A stretch of 51,910 bases of DNA from Sphingomonas sp. R647 (lineage in GTDB: Bacteria > Pseudomonadota > Alphaproteobacteria > Sphingomonadales > Sphingomonadaceae): NCBI RefSeq assembly GCF_020177055.1, contig NZ_JAIQXT010000011.1, positions 1-51,910 on the forward strand. The letters are read 5' to 3'. The notes beneath the pieces are model-generated. The model searched no databases, was not told the DNA's origin, and was given only the letters and a program-made list of their open reading frames with translations. The position numbers were made by a program, and so were the translations under genes. Shown piece by piece: positions 31,130-39,969 of the stretch (its first letter is position 1; every line of letters starts with the position of its first letter).

Positions 31130-32519
31130 GTCAGATCCCTTCGACGATATCGATGGCGGTTCAATTTCCGGGCGGCTCCTAGCCGAGGGGCGGGAGGGGG
31201 ACAATGATGCGCCGCTGTCGGTCGGCGAATTGTCGCAGAAGCTGAAGCGGATGGTCGAGGGCGAGTTCGGCCATGTCCGGCTGCGCGGCGAGATTTCGGG
31301 ATATAAGCGCGCGGCGTCGGGCCATGTCTATCTCGCGCTGAAGGACGCCGATGCGGTGATCGACGGCGTGATGTGGCGCGGCGCGGCGGACCGGCTGCCG
31401 TTTCGCCCGCAGGACGGGATCGAGGTCGTCGCGACGGGCAAGCTCACCACCTATCCGGGGCGGTCGAAATATCAGATCGTGATCGACCGGATGGAGCTGG
31501 CCGGCGAAGGCGCGCTGATGGCGCTATTCGAGAAGCTGAAGGCGCAGCTGGCTGGCGAGGGGCTGTTCGACGTGTCGCGCAAGCAGCCACTGCCGTTCGC
31601 CCCGCGCGTGATCGGCGTTGTCACATCGCCCACCGGCGCAGTGATCCGCGATATCCTCCACCGCCTCGCCGACCGCTTCCCGACGCGCGTGCTGGTCTGG
31701 CCGGTGAAGGTGCAAGGCGATGGTGCGGCGGCGGAGGTTGCGGCGGCGGTGCGCGGATTCGATGCGATGCCGCTCGACGGGCCAGTGCCGCGCCCGGATC
31801 TGGTCATCGTCGCGCGCGGCGGCGGGTCGATCGAAGATCTATGGGCATTTAACGAGGAGCCGGTGGTGCGCGCGGTCGCGGCGTGCCGCATCCCGGTGAT
31901 CTCGGCGGTCGGGCATGAGACCGATACTACCTTGTGCGATTTCGCGGCGGACGTGCGTGCGCCGACCCCCACCGCTGCGGCGGAAATGGCCGTGCCGGTG
32001 CGCGCCGATCTGGCCAACGCGATCGCCACGCTGGCGCTGCGGACCGAGCGCTGCGTGCGGCGGTACCATTCACGCGGCGGCGAGCAGTTGCAGGCGCTGG
32101 TCCGTGTGCTGCCACGCCGCGACGCGTTGCTCGGGCCGCAACGGCAGCGGGCGGACGATATCGGCGCGCGGCTCGATCGCGGGCTGGAGCGGCGGGTGAC
32201 GGTGGCGCGCGGGGTACTCGACCGCGCCGCCGGGGCACTGCGTCCTGCCGTTCTGGAGCGCAAGCTGGAAGGGCTGCGGCACCGGCTTGAGGGCGCGGGC
32301 AAGCTGCTGGACGCGGTTAATCCCGACAACCTGCTGCAGCGCGGTTATGTTCGCGTCGGCGCCAAGGCGACCGGCAAGGTGATCGCCAGCGCGGCGGACG
32401 CACGCGCCGCCGGTGCGCTGACGCTGCATTTCCGCGATGGTCCCGTGGACGCGCGGGTTGAGCGCAGCGGCGGCAAGCCCTATGCTGAAGACAAGCCCGA
32501 ACAGCCCGGCCTGTTCTGA
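31128..32519 (+). CDS. xseA: Exodeoxyribonuclease VII large subunit XseA
   Basis: XseA is the large subunit of exonuclease VII, which degrades single-stranded DNA. The 463-aa product has the N-terminal OB fold (LSVGELSQKLKRMVEGEFGHVRLRGEIS-type, about 25-115) and the catalytic domain. Family motifs include VITSPTGAVIRDI (here VVTSPTGAVIRDILHR), RGGGSIEDLWAFNEE and SAVGHETDTTLCDFAAD with RAPTPTAAAE. A coiled-coil region precedes the C-terminus. The ATG at 31128 has AGGA 8 bp upstream. XseB is not in the window. The DUF2093 and M23 genes follow on the same strand. Confidence 0.95.
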   Translation: MSDPFDDIDGGSISGRLLAEGREGDNDAPLSVGELSQKLKRMVEGEFGHVRLRGEISGYKRAASGHVYLALKDADAVIDGVMWRGAADRLPFRPQDGIEVVATGKLTTYPGRSKYQIVIDRMELAGEGALMALFEKLKAQLAGEGLFDVSRKQPLPFAPRVIGVVTSPTGAVIRDILHRLADRFPTRVLVWPVKVQGDGAAAEVAAAVRGFDAMPLDGPVPRPDLVIVARGGGSIEDLWAFNEEPVVRAVAACRIPVISAVGHETDTTLCDFAADVRAPTPTAAAEMAVPVRADLANAIATLALRTERCVRRYHSRGGEQLQALVRVLPRRDALLGPQRQRADDIGARLDRGLERRVTVARGVLDRAAGALRPAVLERKLEGLRHRLEGAGKLLDAVNPDNLLQRGYVRVGAKATGKVIASAADARAAGALTLHFRDGPVDARVERSGGKPYAEDKPEQPGLF

Positions 32520-32550
32520 CCCGACCCCGAAGCGAAGAGTGAGCGTTGCC

Positions 32551-32754
32551 ATGCTGATGTCGTCCAATTCCGCCCGTCCGGCGCGGCTTCATTATATGGC
32601 GAACGGCTTTCGCGTCCTGTCTTCGGGTGATCATGTCGTGTGCGCGGTGAGCGGGGAGAAGATCGCGCTCGACGCGCTGCGCTATTGGAGCGTCGCGGAT
32701 CAGGAGGCTTATGCCTCGGCCGAGATCGCGACGAAGGCGATGACCACGACGTGA
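32551..32754 (+). CDS. DUF2093 domain protein
   Basis: A 67-aa alphaproteobacterial conserved protein of DUF2093, function unknown. The core LHYMANGFRVLSSGDHVVCAVSGEKIALDALRYWSV-type sequence (about 13-48) is diagnostic. The start may be ATG 32551 or an in-frame GTG at 32539. It lies 31 bp after xseA and its stop overlaps the GTG start of the M23 gene, so the three are probably one transcript. Confidence 0.85.
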   Translation: MLMSSNSARPARLHYMANGFRVLSSGDHVVCAVSGEKIALDALRYWSVADQEAYASAEIATKAMTTT

Positions 32755-33638
32755 GGACCATCGGGGGGACGATCATCGCCGGCACGACGCTTGTACTCTT
32801 GGGTACATGCAGCATCGCGCCTGATCCGATCGCGCGCGCGGTTGCCGCGCCGCAATCGGCGCAGGCACGCAATGCCTTTCGCTTCGATGGGCCGATGATT
32901 CAGGGCGGTACCGTGCTCGGCACGGCGCCTGCGCTGACCAGCCGGGTGACGCTGGACGGACGCGACGTGCCGGTCGCTCCCGATGGCCGGTTCCTGATCG
33001 CGTTCGATCGCGACGCGGCTGCGCGCGCAGAACTGGTCGCCACCCGCGTCGATGGCAGCAGCCTGCGTCAGACGCTGACGATCCAGCCGCGCGCCTGGCG
33101 GATCGAACGGTTGAACACGCTTCCGCGCTTTGCCCAGCCAAGTGCCGAGTTCCAGCGCCGCCGCCCTGCCGAACTGGCGCAGATCAACGCGGCGCGGGCC
33201 AAGTCGAACTCCGTTCAGGGCTGGCGGCAGGAGTTCATGTGGCCGGTGACCGGGCGCATCTCGGGCCTGTTCGGGTCGCAGCGCATCTACAAGGGCGAAC
33301 CCGGCTCCTATCATTCCGGGATCGACGTCGCGCGCCCCTCCGGTACGCCGATCATCGCCCCTGCAGATGGCGTCGTGATCCTCGCCGCGCAGCAAGACTT
33401 CACGCTTGAGGGGAAACTGCTGATGCTCGACCATGGCATGACGCTCAACAGCGCCTTTCTGCATCTGTCGCGGATCGATGTGAAGGTCGGGGACGTGGTG
33501 CGCCGTGGGCAGACGATCGGCGCGATCGGCACCACCGGCCGCTCGACCGGGCCACATCTCCATTGGGGCATGAAATGGGGCAATGCGCGGATCGATCCAC
33601 TGCTGATCGCGGGGTCGATGCCGGTCACGGCAGACTAA
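32751..33638 (+). CDS. M23 family metallopeptidase, exported
   Basis: This 295-aa protein probably cleaves peptidoglycan cross-links. The N-terminus has a signal sequence; a LLGTC motif near residue 20 resembles, but does not match well, a lipobox. The M23 (lysostaphin-like) domain occupies about 160-290, with the zinc ligands His188 and Asp192 in HSGID and the HLH of 269-271. The GTG start at 32751 overlaps the DUF2093 stop. Both zinc-binding motifs are intact, so it should be an active enzyme and not a degenerate regulator. Confidence 0.9.
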   Translation: MRTIGGTIIAGTTLVLLGTCSIAPDPIARAVAAPQSAQARNAFRFDGPMIQGGTVLGTAPALTSRVTLDGRDVPVAPDGRFLIAFDRDAAARAELVATRVDGSSLRQTLTIQPRAWRIERLNTLPRFAQPSAEFQRRRPAELAQINAARAKSNSVQGWRQEFMWPVTGRISGLFGSQRIYKGEPGSYHSGIDVARPSGTPIIAPADGVVILAAQQDFTLEGKLLMLDHGMTLNSAFLHLSRIDVKVGDVVRRGQTIGAIGTTGRSTGPHLHWGMKWGNARIDPLLIAGSMPVTAD

Positions 33639-33663
33639 AGGGCGCGCGACCTACACCCACTAT

Positions 33664-33701
33664 GTGACGTTTTTGTCACGGCGTGGTGACTTTGCGACAA
33701 T
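33664..33701 (+). promoter_or_regulatory. Candidate promoter and operator of the TonB receptor gene
   Basis: GTGAC (33664-33668) and GTCAC (33675-33679) form an inverted repeat. A related half pattern, GTGAC...GCGAC, follows at 33686-33698. TTGTCA (33673-33678), 17 nt and GACAAT (33696-33701) make a plausible sigma-70 promoter whose -35 lies inside the palindrome. A regulator bound at the palindrome would affect transcription. The distance to the ATG (33828) leaves a leader of about 120 nt. Confidence 0.45.
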
Positions 33702-33827
33702 CCGCGTGCCGGGTCGCTTGTGCGGCGGATCGTTGCAGGCGTATCGCTACCCAATCTGCGCGGCTTTTGTCGCGCGAGAAATCTGGGGCTTCCGCCGCGA
33801 CGCCCCAAAAAAAACGGGGAGCTTCAT

Positions 33828-36800
33828 ATGGTTTCAAATTTTCGTAGGCGCCTGCTTACCTCGACTCTGCTGATCGGCGGCATTGTCGCAAGTCCGGCCT
33901 TCGCCCAGACTGAAGAGGCTCCGGCCGAGGGTGAGGCAATCGTCATCACCGGTTCGCGCATCGTGCGCCCGAACCTTGAGGCAAACAGCCCGGTCACCAG
34001 CGTAACCGGCCTTGAGACCACTCAGAACGCCGACGTCACGCTCGACACGTTCCTGAACACGCTGCCGCAGGTCAATCCGGCCGGCACGACCACGTCGAAC
34101 AACCCCGGCAACGGCGGTCAGTCGAACATCGATCTTCGCGGCCTGGGTGCCAACCGCAACCTGGTGCTGGTCGATGGTCGCCGCCCGATGGTGTCGGCAT
34201 CGAACCAGACGGTCGATCTTAACACGATTCCGCAGGGCCTGATCGAGCGCATCGACGTTCTGACCGGCGGTGCTGGCGCGGCCTATGGTGCCGACGCGAT
34301 CGCCGGTGTCGTCAACATCATCCTGAAGGACGATTTCGAGGGCGTCGATCTGCGCGCCAACTATTCGAACTCGATTCCTCAGACCGACGCGCGCGAGTAT
34401 CAGATCAGCGGCACGATCGGCGGCAATTTCGCCGACAATCGCGGCAACTTCGCGCTGTCGGTTGAATATGCCGAGCGTCAGGGCCTGATCAAGGCGCAGC
34501 GCCCGTTCGCTGCGCAGGCGACCTCGACCACGGGTTCGTTCCCGACCGGTTCGCTGTTGAACAGCACAGGTAACCCGTACAGCCAGGCCGTCGTCGATTC
34601 GATCTTCACGGCCTATGGCGTCCCGACCGCGCAGCTGCCGCGCGCCAACCAGCTGGCGTTCAACTCGGACGGCACGCTGTTCGGTGTCGGCACGTTCAAC
34701 TCGCCCGTCGACGTTGTGAACTTCCGCTACAGCCTGACCTCGCCGGCGAACCCGAACCTGAACTATTTTCCTGACTTCTACTCGTACAACTTCGACATCG
34801 TGAACATCCTCGTGCTGCCGCTCGAGCGCTATTCGGCGTTCACCCGCGGCAATTACAAGGTCAACGATGCGTTCGAGTTCTTCGTCCAGGGCGCGTACAC
34901 GAACTATAAGTCGGCGACGGCGCTGGCGCCGACTCCGGTCAGCACTGGCATCGTCAACACCGCCAGCACTGCGTCGGGGCTGAATGCCCGCTCGCCGTTG
35001 GTGAATCTCGTGCAGGACAGCGGGACGAATATCGGCCAGGCAGCCCGGATCACCGGTTTCGTCGTGCCGGTGAGCAACCCGTTCCTTCAGGCGTCGCCGG
35101 ATCTGGTTGCGCTGGTCAACTCGCGGACGGGCAACGATCCGAACCTGGCAGGCTCGGGCGCGGCCGAAGGCGTTCGCATCGGTTATCGCTTCCTCGGCAC
35201 CGGCCTGCGCGAGCAGCAGCTCGAGAACGAGGTCATCCAGGGCATGGCTGGTCTGCGCGGCGAGTTCGCGCCCAACTGGCGTTACGAGGCCTATTATTCG
35301 TGGGGCAAGACGGTCATCGACCAGAGCGCCACGGGTAACGTCAACGTCCAGCGTGTGCAGCAGCTGCTCGAAGCACCGGATGGCGGTGTCAGCCTCTGCG
35401 CCGGCGGGTTCAACCCGTTCGGTATCCAGCCTTTCTCGCAGGCGTGCGTCGATTTCGTCGATGAAGTCGGTGTGACCAAGACGACCTTCACCCAGAAGGT
35501 TGCTCAGGCGTACATCACCGGCCAGCTCGCCGAGCTGCCTGCCGGCCCGCTGTCGGTCGTGTTCGGCGCCGAAAAGCGCGATTTCCGCTACGAGTTCGAT
35601 CCCGGCGCGCTGTTCGGCCCGATCGCCGGGTTCAACACCAGCACGCCTGACCTTGGCACCAACAGCTTCCTCGACTTCTTCGGCGAAGCGTCGATTCCGA
35701 TCCTCAAGGACACCGCCTGGGCCGAAAATCTGGAGCTGACCCTGTCGGCACGTCATTCGAAGAGCGACTTCAATGACATCCAGAACGGCATCGACGGTGC
35801 GCCGTCGAACGACTGGTCCTATGGTGGCACGCTGACCTGGTCGCCGGTGCGCGAGCTTCGCTTCCGTGCAAGCTACCAGCACTCGGTGCGCGCGCCGAAC
35901 TTTGGTGAACTGTTCTCGGGCGGCGGCAGCTTCCCGCAGATCTTCGATCCGTGCTCGAACAACTCGAACTTCCGTGCGACGGGTGGCACGGCGGCTGCGA
36001 CCATCTGTCAGTCGACCGGCGTGTCGGCTGCGACGCTGGGTTCGTTCGTCGCGACCCCGGGCGCGCAGGCATTCATCACGGTGACGGGTAACCCGAACCT
36101 GAAGCCTGAAAAGTCGGATGCGTTCACCGCTGGGTTTGTGTTCAACGCGCTCGGCTTCACCGGCTCGATCGATTATTACAACATCAAGGTCAACGACACG
36201 ATCTTCTCGCCGGACGTCAACGAGATCATCGCGTCGTGCTATGGCTATAACGACATCAACCCGAACCTGACCACGACCAGCCCGTATTGCGCGGCCGTTT
36301 CCCGGTCGAACAACAACATCTCGGCAATCTACCTCCCGGCTTCGCTGGGTGGTGACTCGAACGGGTATTTCCAGGCAGTCAACCAAGGGTCGGTCAAGAC
36401 CTCGGGCATCGACTTCCAGCTTGGCTACAACCTGCCGACCGAGTTTGTCGGGCCGGAATCGTCGATCAACTTCAACCTGCTCGTCAACTATCTGTTCGAC
36501 TTCAAGGTTACCGGCCTTGGCGGTCTGCAGACCGACTATGCGGGTACCGCTTCCTACTTCGGCGCTGGCCTCGGCACCAGCTTCCCCGAGTGGAAGGGGA
36601 CGATGAATGTCGGCTTCAACCTGAACAAGGGCCTCTCGCTGCAGAGCCGCGTGCGGTACATCGATGCGATGGAAAACCGTGCGTCGCGTCAGTTCATTGG
36701 CGAGACGTTCACCGGCCCGGGTTCGGTCTGGTACTTCGACTTCGCGGTGCAGGGCCAGGTCGAGAACATGACCCTGCGTCTGGGCCTCAACAACGCCTTC

Positions 36801-36908
36801 GACCGCAAGCCGCCGACCTACGCACCCAACGTGCAGTCGGGTACCGATCCGTCGACCTACGACGTGATCGGGCGTCGCGCCTATGTTTCGGCACGGCTCA
36901 AGTTCTGA
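33828..36908 (+). CDS. TonB-dependent outer-membrane receptor
   Basis: This 1026-aa receptor imports an unknown ligand across the outer membrane using TonB energy. A signal peptide (MVSNFRRRLLTSTLLIGGIV, cut after AFA at about 26) is followed by a TonB-box-like EAIVITGSRI (36-45). The plug domain has DLRGLGANRNLVLVDGRR and ERIDVLTGGAGAAYGADAIAGVVNIIL. The C-terminal beta barrel ends in aromatic ARLKF as expected. The ATG at 33828 has GGGGAG 6 bp upstream. A strong terminator ends it. No TonB, ExbBD or sigma/anti-sigma partner lies beside it. Its neighbours are sulfotransferases and 2-oxoglutarate oxygenases. The barrel is rich in Asn, Ser and Thr. Confidence 0.95.
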   Translation: MVSNFRRRLLTSTLLIGGIVASPAFAQTEEAPAEGEAIVITGSRIVRPNLEANSPVTSVTGLETTQNADVTLDTFLNTLPQVNPAGTTTSNNPGNGGQSNIDLRGLGANRNLVLVDGRRPMVSASNQTVDLNTIPQGLIERIDVLTGGAGAAYGADAIAGVVNIILKDDFEGVDLRANYSNSIPQTDAREYQISGTIGGNFADNRGNFALSVEYAERQGLIKAQRPFAAQATSTTGSFPTGSLLNSTGNPYSQAVVDSIFTAYGVPTAQLPRANQLAFNSDGTLFGVGTFNSPVDVVNFRYSLTSPANPNLNYFPDFYSYNFDIVNILVLPLERYSAFTRGNYKVNDAFEFFVQGAYTNYKSATALAPTPVSTGIVNTASTASGLNARSPLVNLVQDSGTNIGQAARITGFVVPVSNPFLQASPDLVALVNSRTGNDPNLAGSGAAEGVRIGYRFLGTGLREQQLENEVIQGMAGLRGEFAPNWRYEAYYSWGKTVIDQSATGNVNVQRVQQLLEAPDGGVSLCAGGFNPFGIQPFSQACVDFVDEVGVTKTTFTQKVAQAYITGQLAELPAGPLSVVFGAEKRDFRYEFDPGALFGPIAGFNTSTPDLGTNSFLDFFGEASIPILKDTAWAENLELTLSARHSKSDFNDIQNGIDGAPSNDWSYGGTLTWSPVRELRFRASYQHSVRAPNFGELFSGGGSFPQIFDPCSNNSNFRATGGTAAATICQSTGVSAATLGSFVATPGAQAFITVTGNPNLKPEKSDAFTAGFVFNALGFTGSIDYYNIKVNDTIFSPDVNEIIASCYGYNDINPNLTTTSPYCAAVSRSNNNISAIYLPASLGGDSNGYFQAVNQGSVKTSGIDFQLGYNLPTEFVGPESSINFNLLVNYLFDFKVTGLGGLQTDYAGTASYFGAGLGTSFPEWKGTMNVGFNLNKGLSLQSRVRYIDAMENRASRQFIGETFTGPGSVWYFDFAVQGQVENMTLRLGLNNAFDRKPPTYAPNVQSGTDPSTYDVIGRRAYVSARLKF

Positions 36909-36930
36909 TCCGACCGAACCGACACCTTTT

Positions 36931-36964
36931 GAAGGGCGAGGCGATTGCCTCGCCCTTCTTTTTT
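36931..36964 (+). terminator. Rho-independent terminator of the TonB receptor gene
   Basis: GAAGGGCGAGGC (36931-36942) pairs perfectly with GCCTCGCCCTTC (36947-36958) over a 4-nt loop, and six T residues follow. This is the best terminator in the window and separates the receptor from the downstream TPR-sulfotransferase gene. Confidence 0.95.
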
Positions 36965-37048
36965 GGGGCAGAGTGCGCGCAATCGGTTTGACACACAGCA
37001 CGCGCGCAGCCGCCGGCGTGATCGCGATGCGCGGGTTCGGATAACAGC

Positions 37049-39058
37049 ATGAACATCCAGCAAACTCTGCAACAGGCAGCGGCTCTTTTCGGTCGCGGCG
37101 ACCCAAAAGGAGCACGGCAACTGGGCGAACAGGTGCTCAAGGTCGCGCCCAACAACGCAGCGGCGTTGCAAATCGTCGGCATTGCCAATTGTCAGCTTGG
37201 CGAACCCAAAATGGGCGTGCCGCTGCTGCGCAGGGCGATCAAGGCGGGGGGCGACAATCCCGGCTCACGGTTCAATCTGGCACGCGCGCTGTTCGATGCG
37301 GGCGAGCTGGCTGAGGCCGAAGCGCTGGCCGGGGCGCCCGGTCAATCCGACGCGATGCGCCGCCTTCACGCCGACATTCTCAAAGCGCTGGGGCGTCTGT
37401 GGGAAGCCGCAATGGCGTATCAGCAGATCGTCGACGCCAACCCGCAAGATGCGGACAGCTGGAACAATCTTGGCAATGTCCGGCACGAGCTCGGCGAGCT
37501 CGAGACTGCGCTGGCCGCCTTGAACCAAGCACGGATTCTGCGACCGGACTCCGCGATCATTCACACCAATATCGGCCGCGTCCTCGCGTCCATGTCCCGC
37601 TATGAGGAAAGCTCAGCGCTGTTCCAGGAGGCGGTGCGACTCGATCCGCGCAATCCCGCCGTCCTGCTGGAGTTCGGCCACGCGCTGACCCGGCTCGACC
37701 GGTCGCGCGAGGCGCTGGTCGCCTATGCCGACGCGGCTCGGATGGACGCGACCAATCCCGAAATCTTTGTTGCCATGGGACTGGCGTTCATGGATCTGGA
37801 GGATCGTGCGCGCGCCGAGCAATCCTATCGCTTCGCGCTGAACGCCAAGCCCGATTTCGGTGCAGCATCGCTGAATCTGGGCATCCTGCTCGAACAGGGC
37901 AATCGCATTTCGGAGCTTGAGGCGCTGCTGCGCCAGGCGGAGTCCCGCGGCGCGCAGAGCGCCGATCTCGATTATCTCAAGGCGATGGTGCTTCGGCGCA
38001 AGGGCGATCTCGAGGCGGCGCTGCCGCTCGCCCGCGACGCACGCTCGGCCTCCATCAATCCGGCGGTGCGATCCCATTTCGTCGGGCAGGTCGCCGATCA
38101 GCTGGGCGAGACGGGCCTCGCGTTCGCCGCGTTCGAAGAGATGCACTGGGCGATGGCGCAGTCCCCGCTCGGGCAGGGTGTCGATCGTCGCGCCTATCAG
38201 GTCGAGGTCGAACAGCTTGCGGCGCAAACCACGCCGGAATGGTTCGAGCGCTGGCCCGCCATCACCCTGCCGCGTGAACCGGCATCGCCCGCGTTCATGG
38301 TCGGCTTCCCGCGCTCCGGCACGACGCTGCTCGACACGATCCTGCTCGGGCACAAATCGGTGCATGTTCTGGAAGAAGTGCCGATCCTGTCGCAGGTCGC
38401 CGATGAACTGGGGGCGTTCCACCGCATCGGGGAGATTGGGGAAGACGACGTCGCGCGGCTACGCGGACGCTATTTCGAAGAACTGGCGCGCGTCGCACCG
38501 GATGCGGGCGGCAAGCTGATCGTCGACAAGAACCCGCTGTCGATGCTGCGCGCGCCGCTGATCCATCGGCTGTTCCCGGATGCGAAGATCATCTTTGCGA
38601 TGCGGCATCCGTGCGACGTGGTGCTGAGCTGCTTCATGCAGAACTTCAAGCTGACCCAGGCGATGGCGAGTTTCCTCGATCTGACGAGTGGGAGCCTGCT
38701 GTACGACCGGGTGATGGCCTATTGGCGCCAGTGCAGGGGGATATTCCCGCTCGATGTGCACGAAGTCCGCTACGAAGCGATGATCGCGGATGTCGAGGGC
38801 GTGGTCCGCCCGGTTTTCGACTTTCTGGGACTGGACTGGGATCCGGCGGTGCTGGACCATCAGCGCACGGCGCAGGCGCGCGGGTTCATTCGCACGCCGA
38901 GCTATGGGCAGGTGACCGAACCGATTTACACGCGCGCAACGGGTCGATGGGAGCGCTACAGGCCACAACTAGCGCAGATTCTGCCGATCCTGGAGCCGTG
39001 GGTGGCCGAATTCGGTTATGGCAGCACCGCGGTGCTGGAGCCGGACGCTGCCGGTTGA
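37049..39058 (+). CDS. TPR-containing sulfotransferase
   Basis: A 669-aa protein that would transfer sulfate from PAPS to an unknown acceptor. Residues about 1-310 are tetratricopeptide repeats (for example DSWNNLGNVRHELGELETALAAL and SALFQEAVRLDPRNPAVLLEFG). The sulfotransferase domain follows: the 5'-phosphosulfate loop PRSGTTLL (421-428) and the 3'-phosphate-binding RHPCDVVLSCF (519-529). The TPR part probably recruits a protein or peptide, as in tyrosylprotein-sulfotransferase-like systems. There is no signal peptide, so it is cytoplasmic. A TTGACA lies 56 bp upstream, but no clear -10 is seen. Receptor/TPR-sulfotransferase neighbours recur in sphingomonads. Confidence 0.92.
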   Translation: MNIQQTLQQAAALFGRGDPKGARQLGEQVLKVAPNNAAALQIVGIANCQLGEPKMGVPLLRRAIKAGGDNPGSRFNLARALFDAGELAEAEALAGAPGQSDAMRRLHADILKALGRLWEAAMAYQQIVDANPQDADSWNNLGNVRHELGELETALAALNQARILRPDSAIIHTNIGRVLASMSRYEESSALFQEAVRLDPRNPAVLLEFGHALTRLDRSREALVAYADAARMDATNPEIFVAMGLAFMDLEDRARAEQSYRFALNAKPDFGAASLNLGILLEQGNRISELEALLRQAESRGAQSADLDYLKAMVLRRKGDLEAALPLARDARSASINPAVRSHFVGQVADQLGETGLAFAAFEEMHWAMAQSPLGQGVDRRAYQVEVEQLAAQTTPEWFERWPAITLPREPASPAFMVGFPRSGTTLLDTILLGHKSVHVLEEVPILSQVADELGAFHRIGEIGEDDVARLRGRYFEELARVAPDAGGKLIVDKNPLSMLRAPLIHRLFPDAKIIFAMRHPCDVVLSCFMQNFKLTQAMASFLDLTSGSLLYDRVMAYWRQCRGIFPLDVHEVRYEAMIADVEGVVRPVFDFLGLDWDPAVLDHQRTAQARGFIRTPSYGQVTEPIYTRATGRWERYRPQLAQILPILEPWVAEFGYGSTAVLEPDAAG

Positions 39059-39115
39059 ACTTGCTGGTGGACTGACTAACCTGACTGTAATTTCAGACGT
39101 TGATGGAGCCGGCCG

Positions 39116-39340
39116 ATGATCTTCGCGACAATTGCCTTGTTCACCGTCGGCCTGTCTGACGATCCGTCCAAGCCGGACGCTCAGCAGCGCGTCTGCAAGA
39201 TGCACAAGCAGACCGGCACGCGCTTTTCAAAAACGACATGTCGAACCCGCGCGGAGTGGGACGCCATCGCCGAAGCGGCGCGCCGCACGGCCGAGGAGTC
39301 CTTCAATAAGCCGGTCATCAGCATAGAGAAGGGCAGCTGA
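39116..39340 (+). CDS. Small Cys-containing protein, probably exported, unknown function
   Basis: A 74-aa product with a short hydrophobic N-terminus (MIFATIALFTVGLS), which may be a signal or anchor. Its mature part has two cysteines in CKMHKQTGTRFSKTTC, a 16-residue span that could form a disulfide-bonded hairpin, then a charged helix. GGAG lies 8-9 bp upstream. I recall similar small proteins with a CxxxxxTGTRFxxxxC pattern in sphingomonads, but no function. It ends 16 bp before the convergent hydroxylase gene. Confidence 0.65.
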   Translation: MIFATIALFTVGLSDDPSKPDAQQRVCKMHKQTGTRFSKTTCRTRAEWDAIAEAARRTAEESFNKPVISIEKGS

Positions 39341-39356
39341 TCGCCATTGCGGGCGA

Positions 39357-39959
39357 TCAGGGTAGCGGTGAGGCGCCTCTGTTGATCCAGTCCGGGTCTG
39401 GCTGGTCGATGTCATAATATTCAAAAATCAGGTGGACGCGATCGGTGGCGCCGGCGTTCGTCACCGAATGCACCCCCATATTGTCAACCTCTGCCGCCTC
39501 GCCGACCGGGAGGTGATGTCCGGTGTCGCCGGTGAAGAAGGTGACGCCGTCGTTGGTTTCAAGCGGGACGTGGATCTTGTGCGGCCATCTCGCGGCGGGA
39601 TTGGCATCGCGATGCGGGCGGATCACGCCACCCGGGCGCATTCGGGCGAGCATGACGCGCGGGAAGGCGCCGCGCGCATAGCCATAAGGCGCGGTCGCGG
39701 CGGTCAGCACGGGATCGATCAGCGGACGCCATTCCGACCATAACGGCCGGTCATGGCTGCGACGCCAGTCGTCCATCCCGTCGACAAAGCGAAACACGAT
39801 GTGGCGGGTCGAATCGAGCGCTTCGAACCGGTTCGGCTTTCCCGCATTTTCTGCGTCCCACATCACCTCTGATATGGATGCGACGGCAGTGCGCAGCGCG
39901 GACACATCGACTGGCCCCAGGCGGCGGATGGATTGGGTCTTGCGGGGGTTGGGATACAT
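39357..39959 (-). CDS. Aspartyl/asparaginyl beta-hydroxylase family protein (short form)
   Basis: A 200-aa 2-oxoglutarate/Fe(II) oxygenase of the Asp/Asn beta-hydroxylase family. The iron ligands are His116 and His164, with Asp118 next to the first in RPHRDAN. Arg174 in TDRVHLIFEYYD should bind 2-oxoglutarate. ATG 39959 is preceded by AGGGGC; an upstream extension to 40007 lacks a ribosome site and overlaps the preceding gene. It is the last gene of the minus-strand run from clpB. The substrate is unknown; the closeness to sulfotransferases suggests a peptide or protein target. Confidence 0.88.
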   Translation of the reverse strand: MYPNPRKTQSIRRLGPVDVSALRTAVASISEVMWDAENAGKPNRFEALDSTRHIVFRFVDGMDDWRRSHDRPLWSEWRPLIDPVLTAATAPYGYARGAFPRVMLARMRPGGVIRPHRDANPAARWPHKIHVPLETNDGVTFFTGDTGHHLPVGEAAEVDNMGVHSVTNAGATDRVHLIFEYYDIDQPDPDWINRGASPLP

Positions 39960-39969
39960 CGCGGCGCCC

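Noticed and set aside
33834..37115. A 1093-codon open frame on the minus strand opposite the TonB receptor gene
   Set aside because: It mirrors the receptor codon by codon with no recognisable domain and an Arg/Asp/Val-rich composition typical of antisense frames in GC-rich DNA. The receptor frame has a signal peptide, ribosome site and terminator.
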